Below, piece by piece: positions 1 to 7,629 of a DNA stretch of 9,960 nt. The stretch covers positions 1 to 9,960 of the forward strand of contig JAEYVZ010000093.1 in NCBI GenBank assembly GCA_023431405.1, given 5' to 3'. This stretch comes from Actinomycetes bacterium. Its GTDB lineage: Bacteria > Actinomycetota > Actinomycetes > Actinomycetales > Microbacteriaceae. The position numbers were made by a program, and so were the translations under genes. The notes below the pieces were generated by a model. That model was not told where the DNA came from and made no database searches. It saw only the letters and a list, made by a program, of their open reading frames with translations. Numbering within the stretch: position 1 is the stretch's first letter; the number at the start of each line of letters is the position of its first letter.

Positions 1-626
1 CCTTCGACCGCCCGGCCGACGACCACACGACGGTCGCGGAGCTGTCCATCGAGCGTGCGAAGCGCCTCGTGGAGCTGGGCCAGGACGTCGTCGTGCTGCT
101 CGACTCGATCACCCGCCTCGGCCGCGCCTACAACATCTCGGCGCCCACCTCGGGACGCGTGCTCACCGGTGGCGTCGACGCGTCGGCGCTGTACCCGCCG
201 AAGCGCTTCTTCGGCGCGGCGCGCAACATCGAGAACGGCGGATCGCTCACGATCCTCGCGACGGCTCTCGTCGAGACCGGCTCCAAGATGGACGAGGTCA
301 TCTTCGAGGAGTTCAAGGGCACCGGCAACAGCGAGCTGCGCCTGAACCGTCAGCTGGCCGACAAGCGCATCTTCCCGGCGGTCGACGTCAACGCGTCCTC
401 CACCCGTCGCGAAGAGATGCTCCTGTCGCCCGACGAGGTGAAGATCACCTGGAAGCTGCGCCGCGCGCTCGCGGGCCTCGACCCGCAGCAGGCCCTCGAG
501 GTCGTGCTCGGAAAGCTCAAGGAGACCCAGTCCAACGTGGAGTTCCTCGTGCAGATGCAGAAGTCGATCCCGACGCCCACCGGCGGTGGCGGCCACAGCC
601 ACGGGCACGAGAACAGCATCCGCTGA
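1..626 (+). CDS. rho: Transcription termination factor Rho, C-terminal part (5' end cut by window)
   Basis: Rho is a hexameric RNA-dependent ATPase/helicase that ends transcription of untranslated RNA. The reading frame is already open at base 3 and runs 207 codons to TGA at 624-626, so the N-terminal RNA-binding domain and Walker A motif lie outside the window. What is visible is the ATPase-domain C-terminal half. It contains the Walker B-type hydrophobic run ending in LLDSITRLGRAYN, the central-channel Q-loop region (LTGGVDASAL), the PPKRFFGAARN stretch, and the R-loop region (GSKMDEVIFEEFKGTGNSE), all nearly textbook. After the family-typical QMQKS end there is a short tail, TPTGGGGHSHGHENSIR, rich in Gly and His. 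prfA follows 17 nt downstream on the same strand, the usual actinobacterial rho-prfA pair, and I see no terminator between them. Identity is very secure; only completeness is limited. Confidence 0.97.
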   Translation, partial: FDRPADDHTTVAELSIERAKRLVELGQDVVVLLDSITRLGRAYNISAPTSGRVLTGGVDASALYPPKRFFGAARNIENGGSLTILATALVETGSKMDEVIFEEFKGTGNSELRLNRQLADKRIFPAVDVNASSTRREEMLLSPDEVKITWKLRRALAGLDPQQALEVVLGKLKETQSNVEFLVQMQKSIPTPTGGGGHSHGHENSIR

Positions 627-643
627 CCCGGACGGGGACGATC

Positions 644-1717
644 GTGTTCGAGTCCGTCCAAGGCCTGATCGACGAGCACCGCGTGGTCCAGGAGGAGCTC
701 TCCGACCCCGCCGTGCACGCCGACGCCGCCCGCGCGAAGCGCGTCAACCGCCGTTACGCCGAGCTCAGTCGGATCGTCGCCGCCCACGAAGCGTGGGTGG
801 CGGCGTCCGACGATCTCGACGCGGCGCGCGAGCTCGCGAAGGAGGACGACGCCTTCGCGGCGGAGATCCCCGCCCTCGAGGAGGGGCTTGCCGTCGCTCA
901 GGAACGACTGCGCCGTCTGCTGATCCCTCGCGACCCCGACGACGCCCGTGACGTGATCATGGAGATCAAGGCCGGTGAAGGCGGGGCGGAGTCCGCGCTG
1001 TTCGCTGCCGACCTCCTGCGCATGTACCTGCAGTACGCGGCGTCGAAGGGCTGGAAGACGGAGCTGCTCGAACGCAACGAGAGCGACCTCGGCGGCTACA
1101 AAGACGTTCAGGTGGCCATCAAGGGCTCGAGCTCCGATCCGGCACAGGGCGTCTGGGCGCACCTCAAGTACGAAGGCGGCGTGCACCGCGTCCAGCGGGT
1201 TCCGGCGACCGAATCCCAGGGCCGCATCCACACCTCCACCACCGGGGTGCTCGTCTTCCCGGAGGTCGATGAGCCCGAAGAGATCCAGATCGACCAGAAC
1301 GATCTGAAGATCGACGTCTTCCGCTCCTCGGGTCCCGGCGGCCAGTCGGTCAACACGACCGACTCCGCCGTGCGCATCACGCATGTGCCCACCGGCATCG
1401 TCGTGTCGATGCAGAACGAGAAGAGCCAGCTGCAGAACCGTGAGGCGGCCATGCGCGTGCTGCGGGCGCGTCTGCTCGCGAAGCAGCAGGAGGAGCGGGA
1501 TGCCGCAGCCTCCGATGCGCGACGCTCGCAGATCCGCGGCATGGACCGCTCCGAGCGCATCCGCACCTACAACTTCCCCGAGAACCGCATCGCAGACCAC
1601 CGCACCGGGTACAAGGCCTACAACCTCGACCAGGTCATGGACGGCGCTCTCGACCCGATCGTGGAGGCGGCGATCACCGCCGACGAAGAGGCACAACTCG
1701 CCGCGCTCGGATCGTGA
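644..1717 (+). CDS. prfA: Peptide chain release factor 1 (RF1)
   Basis: RF1 recognises UAA and UAG stop codons and triggers peptidyl-tRNA hydrolysis on the ribosome. The product is 357 residues, normal for the family. The stop-codon-reading PxT tripeptide is PAT at residues 187-189 (in VPATESQGRIHTS); this marks RF1 rather than RF2, which has SPF. The catalytic GGQ is at residues 232-234 (SSGPGGQSVNTTDSAVR). The N-terminal part is helical and charged, as in the RF1 family. The GTG start at 644 was chosen because it gives the canonical N-terminus (MFESVQGLIDEH) and has GGGGA at 634-638, five bases upstream. It lies 17 nt after rho, so co-transcription is likely. The GGQ glutamine is the substrate of PrmC, encoded at 4813-5700; the two genes are separated here by a small membrane-protein gene and a cysteine operon on the other strand. 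Confidence 0.97.
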   Translation: MFESVQGLIDEHRVVQEELSDPAVHADAARAKRVNRRYAELSRIVAAHEAWVAASDDLDAARELAKEDDAFAAEIPALEEGLAVAQERLRRLLIPRDPDDARDVIMEIKAGEGGAESALFAADLLRMYLQYAASKGWKTELLERNESDLGGYKDVQVAIKGSSSDPAQGVWAHLKYEGGVHRVQRVPATESQGRIHTSTTGVLVFPEVDEPEEIQIDQNDLKIDVFRSSGPGGQSVNTTDSAVRITHVPTGIVVSMQNEKSQLQNREAAMRVLRARLLAKQQEERDAAASDARRSQIRGMDRSERIRTYNFPENRIADHRTGYKAYNLDQVMDGALDPIVEAAITADEEAQLAALGS

Positions 1718-1741
1718 CGGAAGATCGGCTTCGCTGAGCGA

Positions 1742-1753
1742 TACGCTCGCGTC
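1742..1753 (+). promoter_or_regulatory. Candidate -10 element (TACGCT) of a leaderless promoter
   Basis: TACGCT at 1742-1747 fits the actinobacterial TAnnnT -10 pattern and is followed by six bases and then the ATG at 1754, so a transcript would start on or next to the start codon. No Shine-Dalgarno sequence precedes this ATG, which agrees with leaderless translation. No clear -35 hexamer is seen 16-18 nt upstream. A small inverted repeat, GAGCG-ATA-CGCTC (1736-1748), overlaps the element and could be either an operator or a weak hairpin after prfA. This is inference from position and motif only. Confidence 0.35.
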
Positions 1754-2158
1754 ATGGTCATGTTCCTGCTTCGCGCCGCGATCTTCCTCGCCTCGGCGGC
1801 GCTCGGTCTCATCGTCGCCGACCTCGTGCTCGACGGCTTCTCGATCCAGTGGTCGAGCCCGCTCGGCTTCATCCTCGCGATCGTGATCTTCGCGGTGCTG
1901 CAGAGCGTGCTCGCCCCGTGGCTTGCGCGCGTGGCACAGCGCAACGCCCCCGCGTTCCTCGGCGGCATCGGCATCGTCTCGACGTTCGTCGCGCTCGTGG
2001 TCGTGGCGCTCATCCCGGGTGCCGGTCTCACGATCGGCACGCCCTGGTGGACCTGGATCGTGGCGCCCGTCATCGTGTGGATCGTCACAGCCCTGGCGAC
2101 CTGGCTCCTGCCGGCGGTCTTCATCAAGAAGAAGGTCGCCGACCGCCGCGAGCGCTGA
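1754..2158 (+). CDS. Small four-helix membrane protein, phage-holin-IV-like (PF04020-type) family, function unknown
   Basis: The 134-residue protein has four clear hydrophobic segments, at about residues 4-25, 35-55, 68-92 and 98-122, short polar loops, and a basic C-terminal tail (FIKKKVADRRER). Length, spacing and the A-x-L-x-L-V-L-D-G-F pattern after helix 1 resemble the family annotated as mycobacterial four-TM phage holin (superfamily IV). That name is historical: such proteins are widespread chromosomal membrane proteins and there is no phage gene nearby. The start at 1754 is preferred because of the -10 element six bases upstream; ATG at 1760 is an in-frame alternative. The gene starts 36 nt after prfA and converges on cysE, whose stop is 47 nt beyond this one. 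I do not know its function and infer none from the holin label. Confidence 0.75.
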   Translation: MVMFLLRAAIFLASAALGLIVADLVLDGFSIQWSSPLGFILAIVIFAVLQSVLAPWLARVAQRNAPAFLGGIGIVSTFVALVVVALIPGAGLTIGTPWWTWIVAPVIVWIVTALATWLLPAVFIKKKVADRRER

Positions 2159-2167
2159 CGGAACGGA

Positions 2168-2199
2168 TGCCACGCAGCGGCACCCGGTCAGCTGCGGCA
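2168..2199. terminator. Candidate bidirectional terminator hairpin between convergent genes
   Basis: TGCC (2168-2171) and GCAGC (2174-2178) pair with GCTGC (2191-2195) and GGCA (2196-2199). This gives a nine-pair stem with a two-base bulge and a 12-base loop. It sits squarely in the 46-bp gap between the stop of the membrane-protein gene (plus strand) and the stop of cysE (minus strand), where a shared terminator is expected. There is no T-tract on either side, so it would be an imperfect or Rho-assisted terminator. Confidence 0.4.
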
Positions 2200-2204
2200 C
2201 ATCG

Positions 2205-2797
<593 letters not shown>

Positions 2798-2801
<4 letters not shown>

Positions 2802-3742
2802 GCCGATTCCTCACGCAGGTGCGCGTAGAGCGCGGTCGAGAGGTAGCGCTCCCCGGCATCCGGCACGATCACGACGATCCGCGACCCTGCCGCCTCCGGG
2901 CGCGCCGCGATCTGCAGCGCCGTCCACACCGCGGCCCCGGCCGACATGCCGGCGAGGATGCCCTCGCGCGTGGCGAGGTCGCGCGCCGTGCGGATGGCGT
3001 CATCGAACTCGACGTCGGAGATCTCGTCGATCACGCTCCGGTCGAGCACGGCCGGCACGAAGTTCGGTCCGATGCCCTGGATACGGTGGCCGCCGGCGCG
3101 TCCCTCCGTGAGCACGGGGGAGTCCTTGGGCTCCACGAGCACGACCTTCACCTCGGGGTTTCGCTCCTTGAGCGCCTGGCCGACACCGGTGACCGTGCCG
3201 CCGGTGCCCGAGCCCGCGACGAACCAGTCGACGCGGCCGTCCGTGTCGCGCCAGATCTCCTCGGCCGTCGTGCGGCGGTGGATGGCCGCGTTCGCGGCGC
3301 TCTCGAACTGCCGTGCCAGCACCGCACCGGGCGTCTCGGCGACGATCCTCTTCGCGGTCTCGACGGCCTCCGTCATCCCTTTGTAGGGGTCGGTGAGCAC
3401 GAGCTCGGCGCCGTACGCCTTGAGGAGCGTGCGTCGTTCCTTCGACATCGACGCCGGCATCGTGAGGATCACCTTGTACCCGCGGGCTGCGCCAATGAGC
3501 GCGAGGGCGATGCCCGTGTTCCCGCTCGTCGATTCGACGATCGTGCCGCCCGGTGGAAGGTCTCCGCTGGCTTCGGCCGCCTCGATGAGGGCGTAGCCGA
3601 GGCGGTCTTTCACACTCGCGCCCGGGTTGTAGAACTCCAGCTTGACGACCACTTCGGCGGCAAGGCCCTCCGTGAGGCGGTTCAGCCTCACGAGAGGAGT
3701 GTCGCCGAACGCGGAGGTGATGTCGGGATGGATGCCGGGCAC
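2798..3742 (-). CDS. cysK: Cysteine synthase (O-acetylserine sulfhydrylase), tandem paralogue copy 2
   Basis: This is a PLP fold-type II enzyme making cysteine from O-acetylserine and sulfide. The product is 314 residues. The PLP Schiff-base lysine is Lys45 (GASVKDRLG), the substrate-binding loop is TSGNTG at 72-77, the phosphate-cradle loop GSGTGGT is at about 177-183, and the usual IQGIGPNF is near 221-228. It aligns without gaps to copy 1 and looks roughly two-thirds identical by eye, so the duplication is old. One difference near the PLP ring is MSAGA where copy 1 has ISSGA (residues 266-270); the first serine is kept. The start chosen is GTG at 3742, because it restores the N-terminus matching copy 1 (PGIHPDITSAFGD); an upstream extension would overlap copy 1. 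It begins 7 nt after the copy 1 stop with only a distant GAGGG, suggesting translational coupling. It could have a different sulfur nucleophile or substrate preference, which sequence alone does not settle. Confidence 0.93.
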
Positions 3743-3749
3743 GAGCGGA

Positions 3750-4688
3750 TCAGCCCTCGCGAAGGTGCTCGTACAGCGCGGTCGAGAGGTACCGCTCACC
3801 GAACGAGGGCACGATCACGACGATGTTCTTCCCCTCGGCCTCGGGGCGGGCGGCCACCTGCAGCGCCGACCAGATCGCGGCGCCCGAGGAGATGCCCACC
3901 AGGATGCCTTCCTTGGTGGCGACCTCGCGCGCCGTGGCGATCGCGTCGTCGAAGGCGACGTCGAACACCTCGTCGATGACACCCTGGTCGAGGATCGGGG
4001 GGATGAAGTTCGGACCGATGCCCTGGATCTTGTGCGGGCCGGGAGTGCCCTTGGTCAGCAGCGGGGAGTCGGCCGGCTCGACGGCGACGATCTTCGCCTC
4101 GGGCACGCGCTCCTTCAGCACCTGGCCGACACCCGTGATCGTCCCGCCCGTGCCGATGCCCGCGACGAAGTAGCCGATCTGCCCCTCGGTGTCGCGGATG
4201 ATCTCCTCCGCGGTGGTCTTGCGGTGGATCTCGACGTTCGCCTGGTTCGCGAACTGCTGGGCGAGCACGGCGCCGGGGTGCTCGGCGGCGATGCGCTCGG
4301 CCTCGGCGACGGCGCCCTTCATGCCCAGCGACGGGTCGGTGAGGACGAGCTCTGCACCATAGGCGCGCAGCAGCATCCGGCGCTCGATCGACATGGAGGA
4401 GGGCATCGTGAGGATGACCTTGTAGCCGCGGGCGGCGCCGACCATCGCGAGCGCGATGCCGGTGTTGCCGCTGGTGCCCTCCACGATCGTGCCGCCGGGC
4501 TTGAGCGCCCCCGACGCCTCGGCGGCGTCGACGATCGCGATGCCCAGACGGTCTTTGACCGAGGATGCCGGGTTGTAGAACTCGAGCTTGGCGAGCACGG
4601 TGCCGGGGAGACCCTCGGACACGCGGTTCAGCCTGACGAGCGGCGTGTCGCCGAATGCGCTCGTGATGTCGGAATGGATGCCGGCCAT
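3750..4688 (-). CDS. cysK: Cysteine synthase (O-acetylserine sulfhydrylase), tandem paralogue copy 1
   Basis: This is a PLP-dependent O-acetylserine (thiol) lyase and the first gene of the minus-strand cysteine operon. The product is 312 residues, typical for CysK and without the C-terminal CBS domains that a cystathionine beta-synthase would carry. Key features are Lys45 in ASSVKDRLG (PLP lysine), TSGNTG at 72-77, GIGTGGT at 177-183, IQGIGPNF at 221-228, and GISSGAA at 265-271 near the PLP pyridine nitrogen. The ATG at 4688 is supported by GAAAGG at 4700-4695, six bases upstream; the open frame extends far upstream over prmC but that is antisense shadow. The intact motifs, strong ribosome binding site and operon-first position make this the likely main housekeeping copy, which is inference. 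Copy 2 follows after 7 nt and cysE after that. Confidence 0.95.
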   Translation of the reverse strand: MAGIHSDITSAFGDTPLVRLNRVSEGLPGTVLAKLEFYNPASSVKDRLGIAIVDAAEASGALKPGGTIVEGTSGNTGIALAMVGAARGYKVILTMPSSMSIERRMLLRAYGAELVLTDPSLGMKGAVAEAERIAAEHPGAVLAQQFANQANVEIHRKTTAEEIIRDTEGQIGYFVAGIGTGGTITGVGQVLKERVPEAKIVAVEPADSPLLTKGTPGPHKIQGIGPNFIPPILDQGVIDEVFDVAFDDAIATAREVATKEGILVGISSGAAIWSALQVAARPEAEGKNIVVIVPSFGERYLSTALYEHLREG

Positions 4689-4720
4689 GATCTGCCTTTC
4701 GAACGGTGATCGGAGGTCTG

Positions 4721-4736
4721 TCTCGCGGGTCCGAGA
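4721..4736. promoter_or_regulatory. Inverted repeat TCTCG-N6-CGAGA, candidate operator of the cys operon
   Basis: Two perfect 5-bp arms separated by six bases lie 10 bp downstream of the cysK copy 1 -10 candidate. The arm and spacer geometry resembles sulfur-metabolism repressor sites such as corynebacterial McbR (TAGAC-N6-GTCTA), but the arm sequence differs, so no regulator can be named. A short palindrome can arise by chance in GC-rich DNA. Confidence 0.3.
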
Positions 4737-4796
4737 TCGTGTGACAAGACTACGGGGGCACGGACAGCGCGAGCCGTATGTGACGGATGTTCGCTC

Positions 4797-4812
4797 TAGG
4801 CTGGATGGGCCC
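4797..4812 (+). promoter_or_regulatory. Candidate -10 element (TAGGCT) of a near-leaderless prmC promoter
   Basis: TAGGCT at 4797-4802 fits TAnnnT and lies ten bases before the prmC ATG, which predicts a leader of only about three or four bases. The same hexamer occurs in front of atpB (8163-8168). No Shine-Dalgarno sequence is available between a start site here and the ATG. Confidence 0.4.
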
Positions 4813-5700
4813 ATGACTTCCCGCCAGAACCCGTCATCCGCGCCCGCTTCGCTGGGCGATCTGCTGCGCGCCGCGTCGGCGACCCTCGCCGCGGCCGGCG
4901 TGCCCACCCCCGACGTCGATGCCGAGCTTCTCGCGGCGCACGTGTGGGAGCTGTCGCGGGGAGCGCTTGCCGCCGCCGCACTGCGCGGCGACGCGGTTCC
5001 CGCGGATGGGCTCGACGCCTTCACCGAGCTCGTCGAGCGCAGGGCCGCCCGCGAGCCGCTGCAGCACCTCACCGGGGTCGCGCCGTTCCGGCATCTGGAG
5101 CTGCGTGTGGGGCGCGGCGTGTTCGTGCCGCGACCGGAGACCGAGATGGTCGCGCAGCTCGCGATCGACGCCCTGCGCGCGGCGGCGTCGGCCGAACCCG
5201 TCGCCGTCGACCTCGGCACCGGCTCGGGGGCGATCGCCCTGTCGCTGGCGACCGAGGTGCCGCACGCCCGGGTGCACGCGGCGGAGAACTCCGTCGATGC
5301 GTTCGTCTGGGCCAAGGAGAACTTCGCCGCCATCGCGCCGCAGGCGCGCCTCGCGTTCGTCGACCTCGCCGACGCCTTCCCCGAGCTCGACGGCACGGTC
5401 TCGGTGCTCGTGTCGAATCCGCCGTACGTGCCCGACGACGCCATCCCCCGCGACCCCGAGGTGCGTCACTGGGACCCGCCGGCGGCCCTCTACGGGGGAG
5501 CGGACGGCCTCGACGTCGTGCGCATCCTGTCGCGCGTGGGGCAGCGGCTGCTCCACGCCGGAGGCATGCTCGTCATCGAGCACGGGGAGTGGCAGGGGCC
5601 GGCGATCCGCGAGCTCCTCACCGCCGACGGATGGCGGGCTGCCGCCACCCACCCCGATCTCACGATGCGCGACCGGGCGACCACCGCTCTTCGCGCCTGA
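4813..5700 (+). CDS. prmC: Release factor glutamine methyltransferase
   Basis: PrmC (HemK) is an S-adenosylmethionine-dependent methyltransferase that N5-methylates the GGQ glutamine of release factors, raising termination efficiency. The 295-residue product has the N-terminal helical substrate domain (about 1-90, with EPLQHLTG near its end), the PRPETE motif at 106-111, the SAM-binding DLGTGSG at 133-139 and the catalytic NPPY at 202-205, followed by a typical C-terminal part (GMLVIEHG). The ATG at 4813 was chosen because it gives a family-like N-terminus (SLGDLLRAASATLAAAGV) and sits just after a promoter -10; the frame stays open upstream, but that stretch lies antisense to cysK copy 1 and in its leader. 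Its substrate RF1 is encoded at 644-1717. The next gene starts 58 nt later on the same strand. Confidence 0.95.
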   Translation: MTSRQNPSSAPASLGDLLRAASATLAAAGVPTPDVDAELLAAHVWELSRGALAAAALRGDAVPADGLDAFTELVERRAAREPLQHLTGVAPFRHLELRVGRGVFVPRPETEMVAQLAIDALRAAASAEPVAVDLGTGSGAIALSLATEVPHARVHAAENSVDAFVWAKENFAAIAPQARLAFVDLADAFPELDGTVSVLVSNPPYVPDDAIPRDPEVRHWDPPAALYGGADGLDVVRILSRVGQRLLHAGGMLVIEHGEWQGPAIRELLTADGWRAAATHPDLTMRDRATTALRA

Positions 5701-5743
5701 GCCCGTTCCGCGGTCCCCTCAGGGAGAGCGGGGCGCCGGATCG

Positions 5744-5758
5744 TAGAATGGTGCGGAT
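5744..5758 (+). promoter_or_regulatory. Candidate -10 element (TAGAAT) just upstream of the tsaC/sua5-type gene
   Basis: TAGAAT at 5744-5749 matches TATAAT in five of six positions and lies nine bases before the ATG at 5759. A transcript would therefore start two or three bases upstream of, or on, the start codon. There is no convincing Shine-Dalgarno sequence and no TTGACA-like -35 at 16-18 nt. It is the best-matching -10 in the window. It would let the threonylcarbamoyl-AMP synthase, WecA-like and AtpI-like genes be expressed apart from prmC. Confidence 0.45.
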
Positions 5759-6457
5759 ATGTCCTCCGTCTTCGACTGCCGTGACGCCGAGCAGCTCCTC
5801 CCCGCCCTCCGCCAGGCGCGACAGGCCGTCGCGCGCGGCGAGCTGGTCGTGCTGCCCACCGACACTGTCTACGGCGTGGGTGCCGACGCCTTCAGCCCCG
5901 CCGCCGTCGCCCGACTGCTGGCCGCGAAGGGCCGCGGTCGTCAGTCCCCGCCGCCCGTGCTGGTTCCCGGCATCCCGACGCTGCGGGCCCTCGTCTCAGA
6001 GGTGCCGGAGCCTGTCGAGCGGCTGGTGGAGCGCTTCTGGCCGGGCGGGCTCACGATCGTGCTTCCCGCCCAGCCGTCGCTGACCTGGGACCTCGGCGAC
6101 ACCGCGGGCACGGTGGCCGTGCGGATGCCGGACGAGCGCATCGCGCTCGAGCTGCTGGCGGAGACCGGCCCGTTGGCGGTGTCGAGCGCGAACCTCACCG
6201 GGAAGCCTGCCGCGACGGCCGTCGACGACGCAGTCGACATGCTCGGCGACAGCATCTCGGTGTATCTCGACGGCGGGCCCTCGTCGACCGGCATCGCCTC
6301 GACGATCATCGACGCGACAGGCCTCACGGGCGGCGAATCCCGACCGGTGCGGGTGCTGCGCGAGGGCGCGGTGAGCCGTGCGGAGCTGCGCGAGGTGCTG
6401 GGTGAGGTCCTCGAGCCCGATCCGGTCGACTCCGATGCGGCCGGCGGGTCGGCGTGA
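5759..6457 (+). CDS. L-threonylcarbamoyladenylate synthase (Sua5/YrdC/TsaC family)
   Basis: This enzyme makes threonylcarbamoyl-AMP from threonine, bicarbonate and ATP, the first step of the t6A37 modification of ANN-decoding tRNAs. The 232-residue product is a YrdC domain with LPTDTVYGVG at 32-41, the KGRGR nucleotide/bicarbonate-binding stretch at 57-61, FWPGGLTIVLP at 93-103, VAVRMPD at 119-125, the SSAN motif at 142-145, and the STIID...VLREGAVS end at 181-206. It lacks the extra C-terminal Sua5 domain, so it is the short TsaC-like form with an acidic tail. The ATG at 5759 is set by the N-terminus and the adjacent -10 element. Its TGA overlaps the GTG of the next gene (GTGA, 6454-6457), indicating translational coupling. 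The ywlC/sua5 location between prmC and the atp cluster is common in Gram-positive bacteria. Confidence 0.94.
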   Translation: MSSVFDCRDAEQLLPALRQARQAVARGELVVLPTDTVYGVGADAFSPAAVARLLAAKGRGRQSPPPVLVPGIPTLRALVSEVPEPVERLVERFWPGGLTIVLPAQPSLTWDLGDTAGTVAVRMPDERIALELLAETGPLAVSSANLTGKPAATAVDDAVDMLGDSISVYLDGGPSSTGIASTIIDATGLTGGESRPVRVLREGAVSRAELREVLGEVLEPDPVDSDAAGGSA

Positions 6458-7629
6458 AGCACTACGTCTTCACGCTCATCATCACCGCAGCGCTGACGTT
6501 CGCGCTCTCGTGGGCCGTCTGGCGCATCGCGATGCGCTACAAGCTCTACCCCGCCATCCGAGACCGCGACGTGCACAAGCGACCGACTCCGCGTCTGGGG
6601 GGCATCGCGATGTTCCTCGGGGTGCTCGGTGCGTTCGCGCTGTCGACGGCCGTTCCCTACTTCCACATCTTCTGGGAGAACCCGGGGCGCAACTGGGCGA
6701 TCCTGGGCGCGACGTTCCTCATCGTGGTGGTGGGGGTCGCCGACGACCTGTGGGACCTCGACTGGTTCCTGAAGCTCGGCGCGCAGTTCCTCGTGGCGTG
6801 GATCATCGTCGCGCCCGGGGGAGTGCAGATCTACTCCCTCCCCATCGGCGGCAAGACGGTCGTCTCGGGCTGGGTGAGCGTCATCATCTCGGTGCTCGTC
6901 ATCGTCGTCGCGATGAACGCGGTGAACTTCATCGACGGGCTCGACGGCCTCGTGGCCGGGGTCGCCCTCATCGCCAACGGCGTCTTCTTCGCGTACACGT
7001 ATCTGCTCGCGCGCGACTTCGAGTTCAGCAGCTACTCGAACCTCGCCGCCTTCATCGCGATCGTCCTCGGCGGAGTGTGTCTGGGCTTCCTGCCGTTCAA
7101 CTGGAATCCCGCGCGCATGTTCATGGGCGACGGGGGAGCGCTCATGCTGGGCCTGCTCATGGCCGTCTCCGCCATCCTCGTCACCGGCGACCTCCCCGCT
7201 GAGCTCATCGCCGACAACGACCGGTTCGGGCGCTCGCAGCTGCTCGGTGCGTTCATCCCGGTGATCCTGCCGATCGTGGTCGTGCTCCTCCCGCTCCTCG
7301 ACTTCGGACTCGCCGTGGTGCGCCGCATGTCGAAGGGGAAGTCGCCGTTCTCTCCCGATCGCAAGCACCTCCACCACCGCATGCTCGACATGGGCCACAG
7401 CGACCGTGACGCCGTGCTGATCTTCTACGCCTGGACCGCCGTGGTCAGCCTCTCGGTCCTCCTCATGTACATCGGCACGACCGCCGGATGGCCGGGGCTG
7501 TACCTGCCCGGCGTCGTCTTCTTCGTCCTCGGCGCTGTTCCGTGCCTCCTGGTCACCCTCCTGCCCTCGCGGCGCGTCTCCCGCGACGTCGTCGCCCCGT
7601 CCGAACCCGAACGGAAGTCCGTCGCATGA
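6454..7629 (+). CDS. Undecaprenyl-phosphate glycosyl-1-phosphate transferase (WecA/MraY family)
   Basis: This polytopic membrane enzyme transfers a sugar 1-phosphate (usually GlcNAc-1-P) from UDP-sugar to a polyprenyl phosphate, starting a cell-wall glycopolymer. The 391-residue protein has about ten to eleven hydrophobic segments and all PNPT-family signatures: RPTPRLGG at 43-50, the Mg-binding aspartates ADDLWDLD at 96-103, NFIDGLDGLVAG at 158-169, FMGDGG at 223-228 and the WecA-type histidine loop RKHLHHRML at 303-311. These point to WecA/TagO-like function rather than MraY, whose loops differ and which sits in the dcw cluster. The GTG start at 6454 overlaps the upstream stop (GTGA). The downstream AtpI-like ATG overlaps this stop (ATGA). 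The exact donor sugar and polymer cannot be read from sequence. It occupies the usual actinobacterial position upstream of the atp genes. Confidence 0.92.
   Translation: MKHYVFTLIITAALTFALSWAVWRIAMRYKLYPAIRDRDVHKRPTPRLGGIAMFLGVLGAFALSTAVPYFHIFWENPGRNWAILGATFLIVVVGVADDLWDLDWFLKLGAQFLVAWIIVAPGGVQIYSLPIGGKTVVSGWVSVIISVLVIVVAMNAVNFIDGLDGLVAGVALIANGVFFAYTYLLARDFEFSSYSNLAAFIAIVLGGVCLGFLPFNWNPARMFMGDGGALMLGLLMAVSAILVTGDLPAELIADNDRFGRSQLLGAFIPVILPIVVVLLPLLDFGLAVVRRMSKGKSPFSPDRKHLHHRMLDMGHSDRDAVLIFYAWTAVVSLSVLLMYIGTTAGWPGLYLPGVVFFVLGAVPCLLVTLLPSRRVSRDVVAPSEPERKSVA

Larger units (their letters stand above)
4689..4812. promoter_or_regulatory. Divergent control region between the cysteine operon and prmC
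   Basis: This 124-bp gap carries both outward promoters. For the minus strand, TAGTCT at 4752-4747 is a TAnnnT -10 candidate that would start a leader of about 50 nt for cysK copy 1. An inverted repeat TCTCG-N6-CGAGA lies at 4721-4736, just inside that predicted transcript start, a position suited to a repressor. For the plus strand, TAGGCT at 4797-4802 serves prmC. No good -35 hexamer is visible for either. The leader is too short for a T-box or SAM-type riboswitch. The gap itself is certain; the individual sites are inferred. Confidence 0.45.

Noticed and set aside
1754..2158. Phage or prophage remnant suggested by the holin-family label
   Set aside because: No endolysin, integrase, att-like repeat or other phage gene is nearby; the family is common in bacterial chromosomes.
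3743..3799. Upstream ATG start for cysK copy 2 at 3799
   Set aside because: It would overlap the end of copy 1 and add 19 residues not matched in copy 1. GTG at 3742 gives an N-terminus collinear with copy 1.
4689..5444. Upstream extension of the cysK copy 1 frame to 5444
   Set aside because: It would add about 250 residues of low-complexity sequence antisense to prmC. The ATG at 4688 has a good Shine-Dalgarno and the family N-terminus.
5701..5743. Weak TCCC...GGGA hairpin after prmC as a terminator
   Set aside because: Only four pairs and no T-tract, and it overlaps the region needed for the promoter of the following gene.
5941..7398. Long minus-strand open frame (485 codons) opposite the threonylcarbamoyl-AMP synthase and WecA-like genes
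   Set aside because: Antisense shadow with Asp/Glu/His/Arg-biased composition and no recognisable domain; the plus-strand proteins carry complete catalytic motifs.
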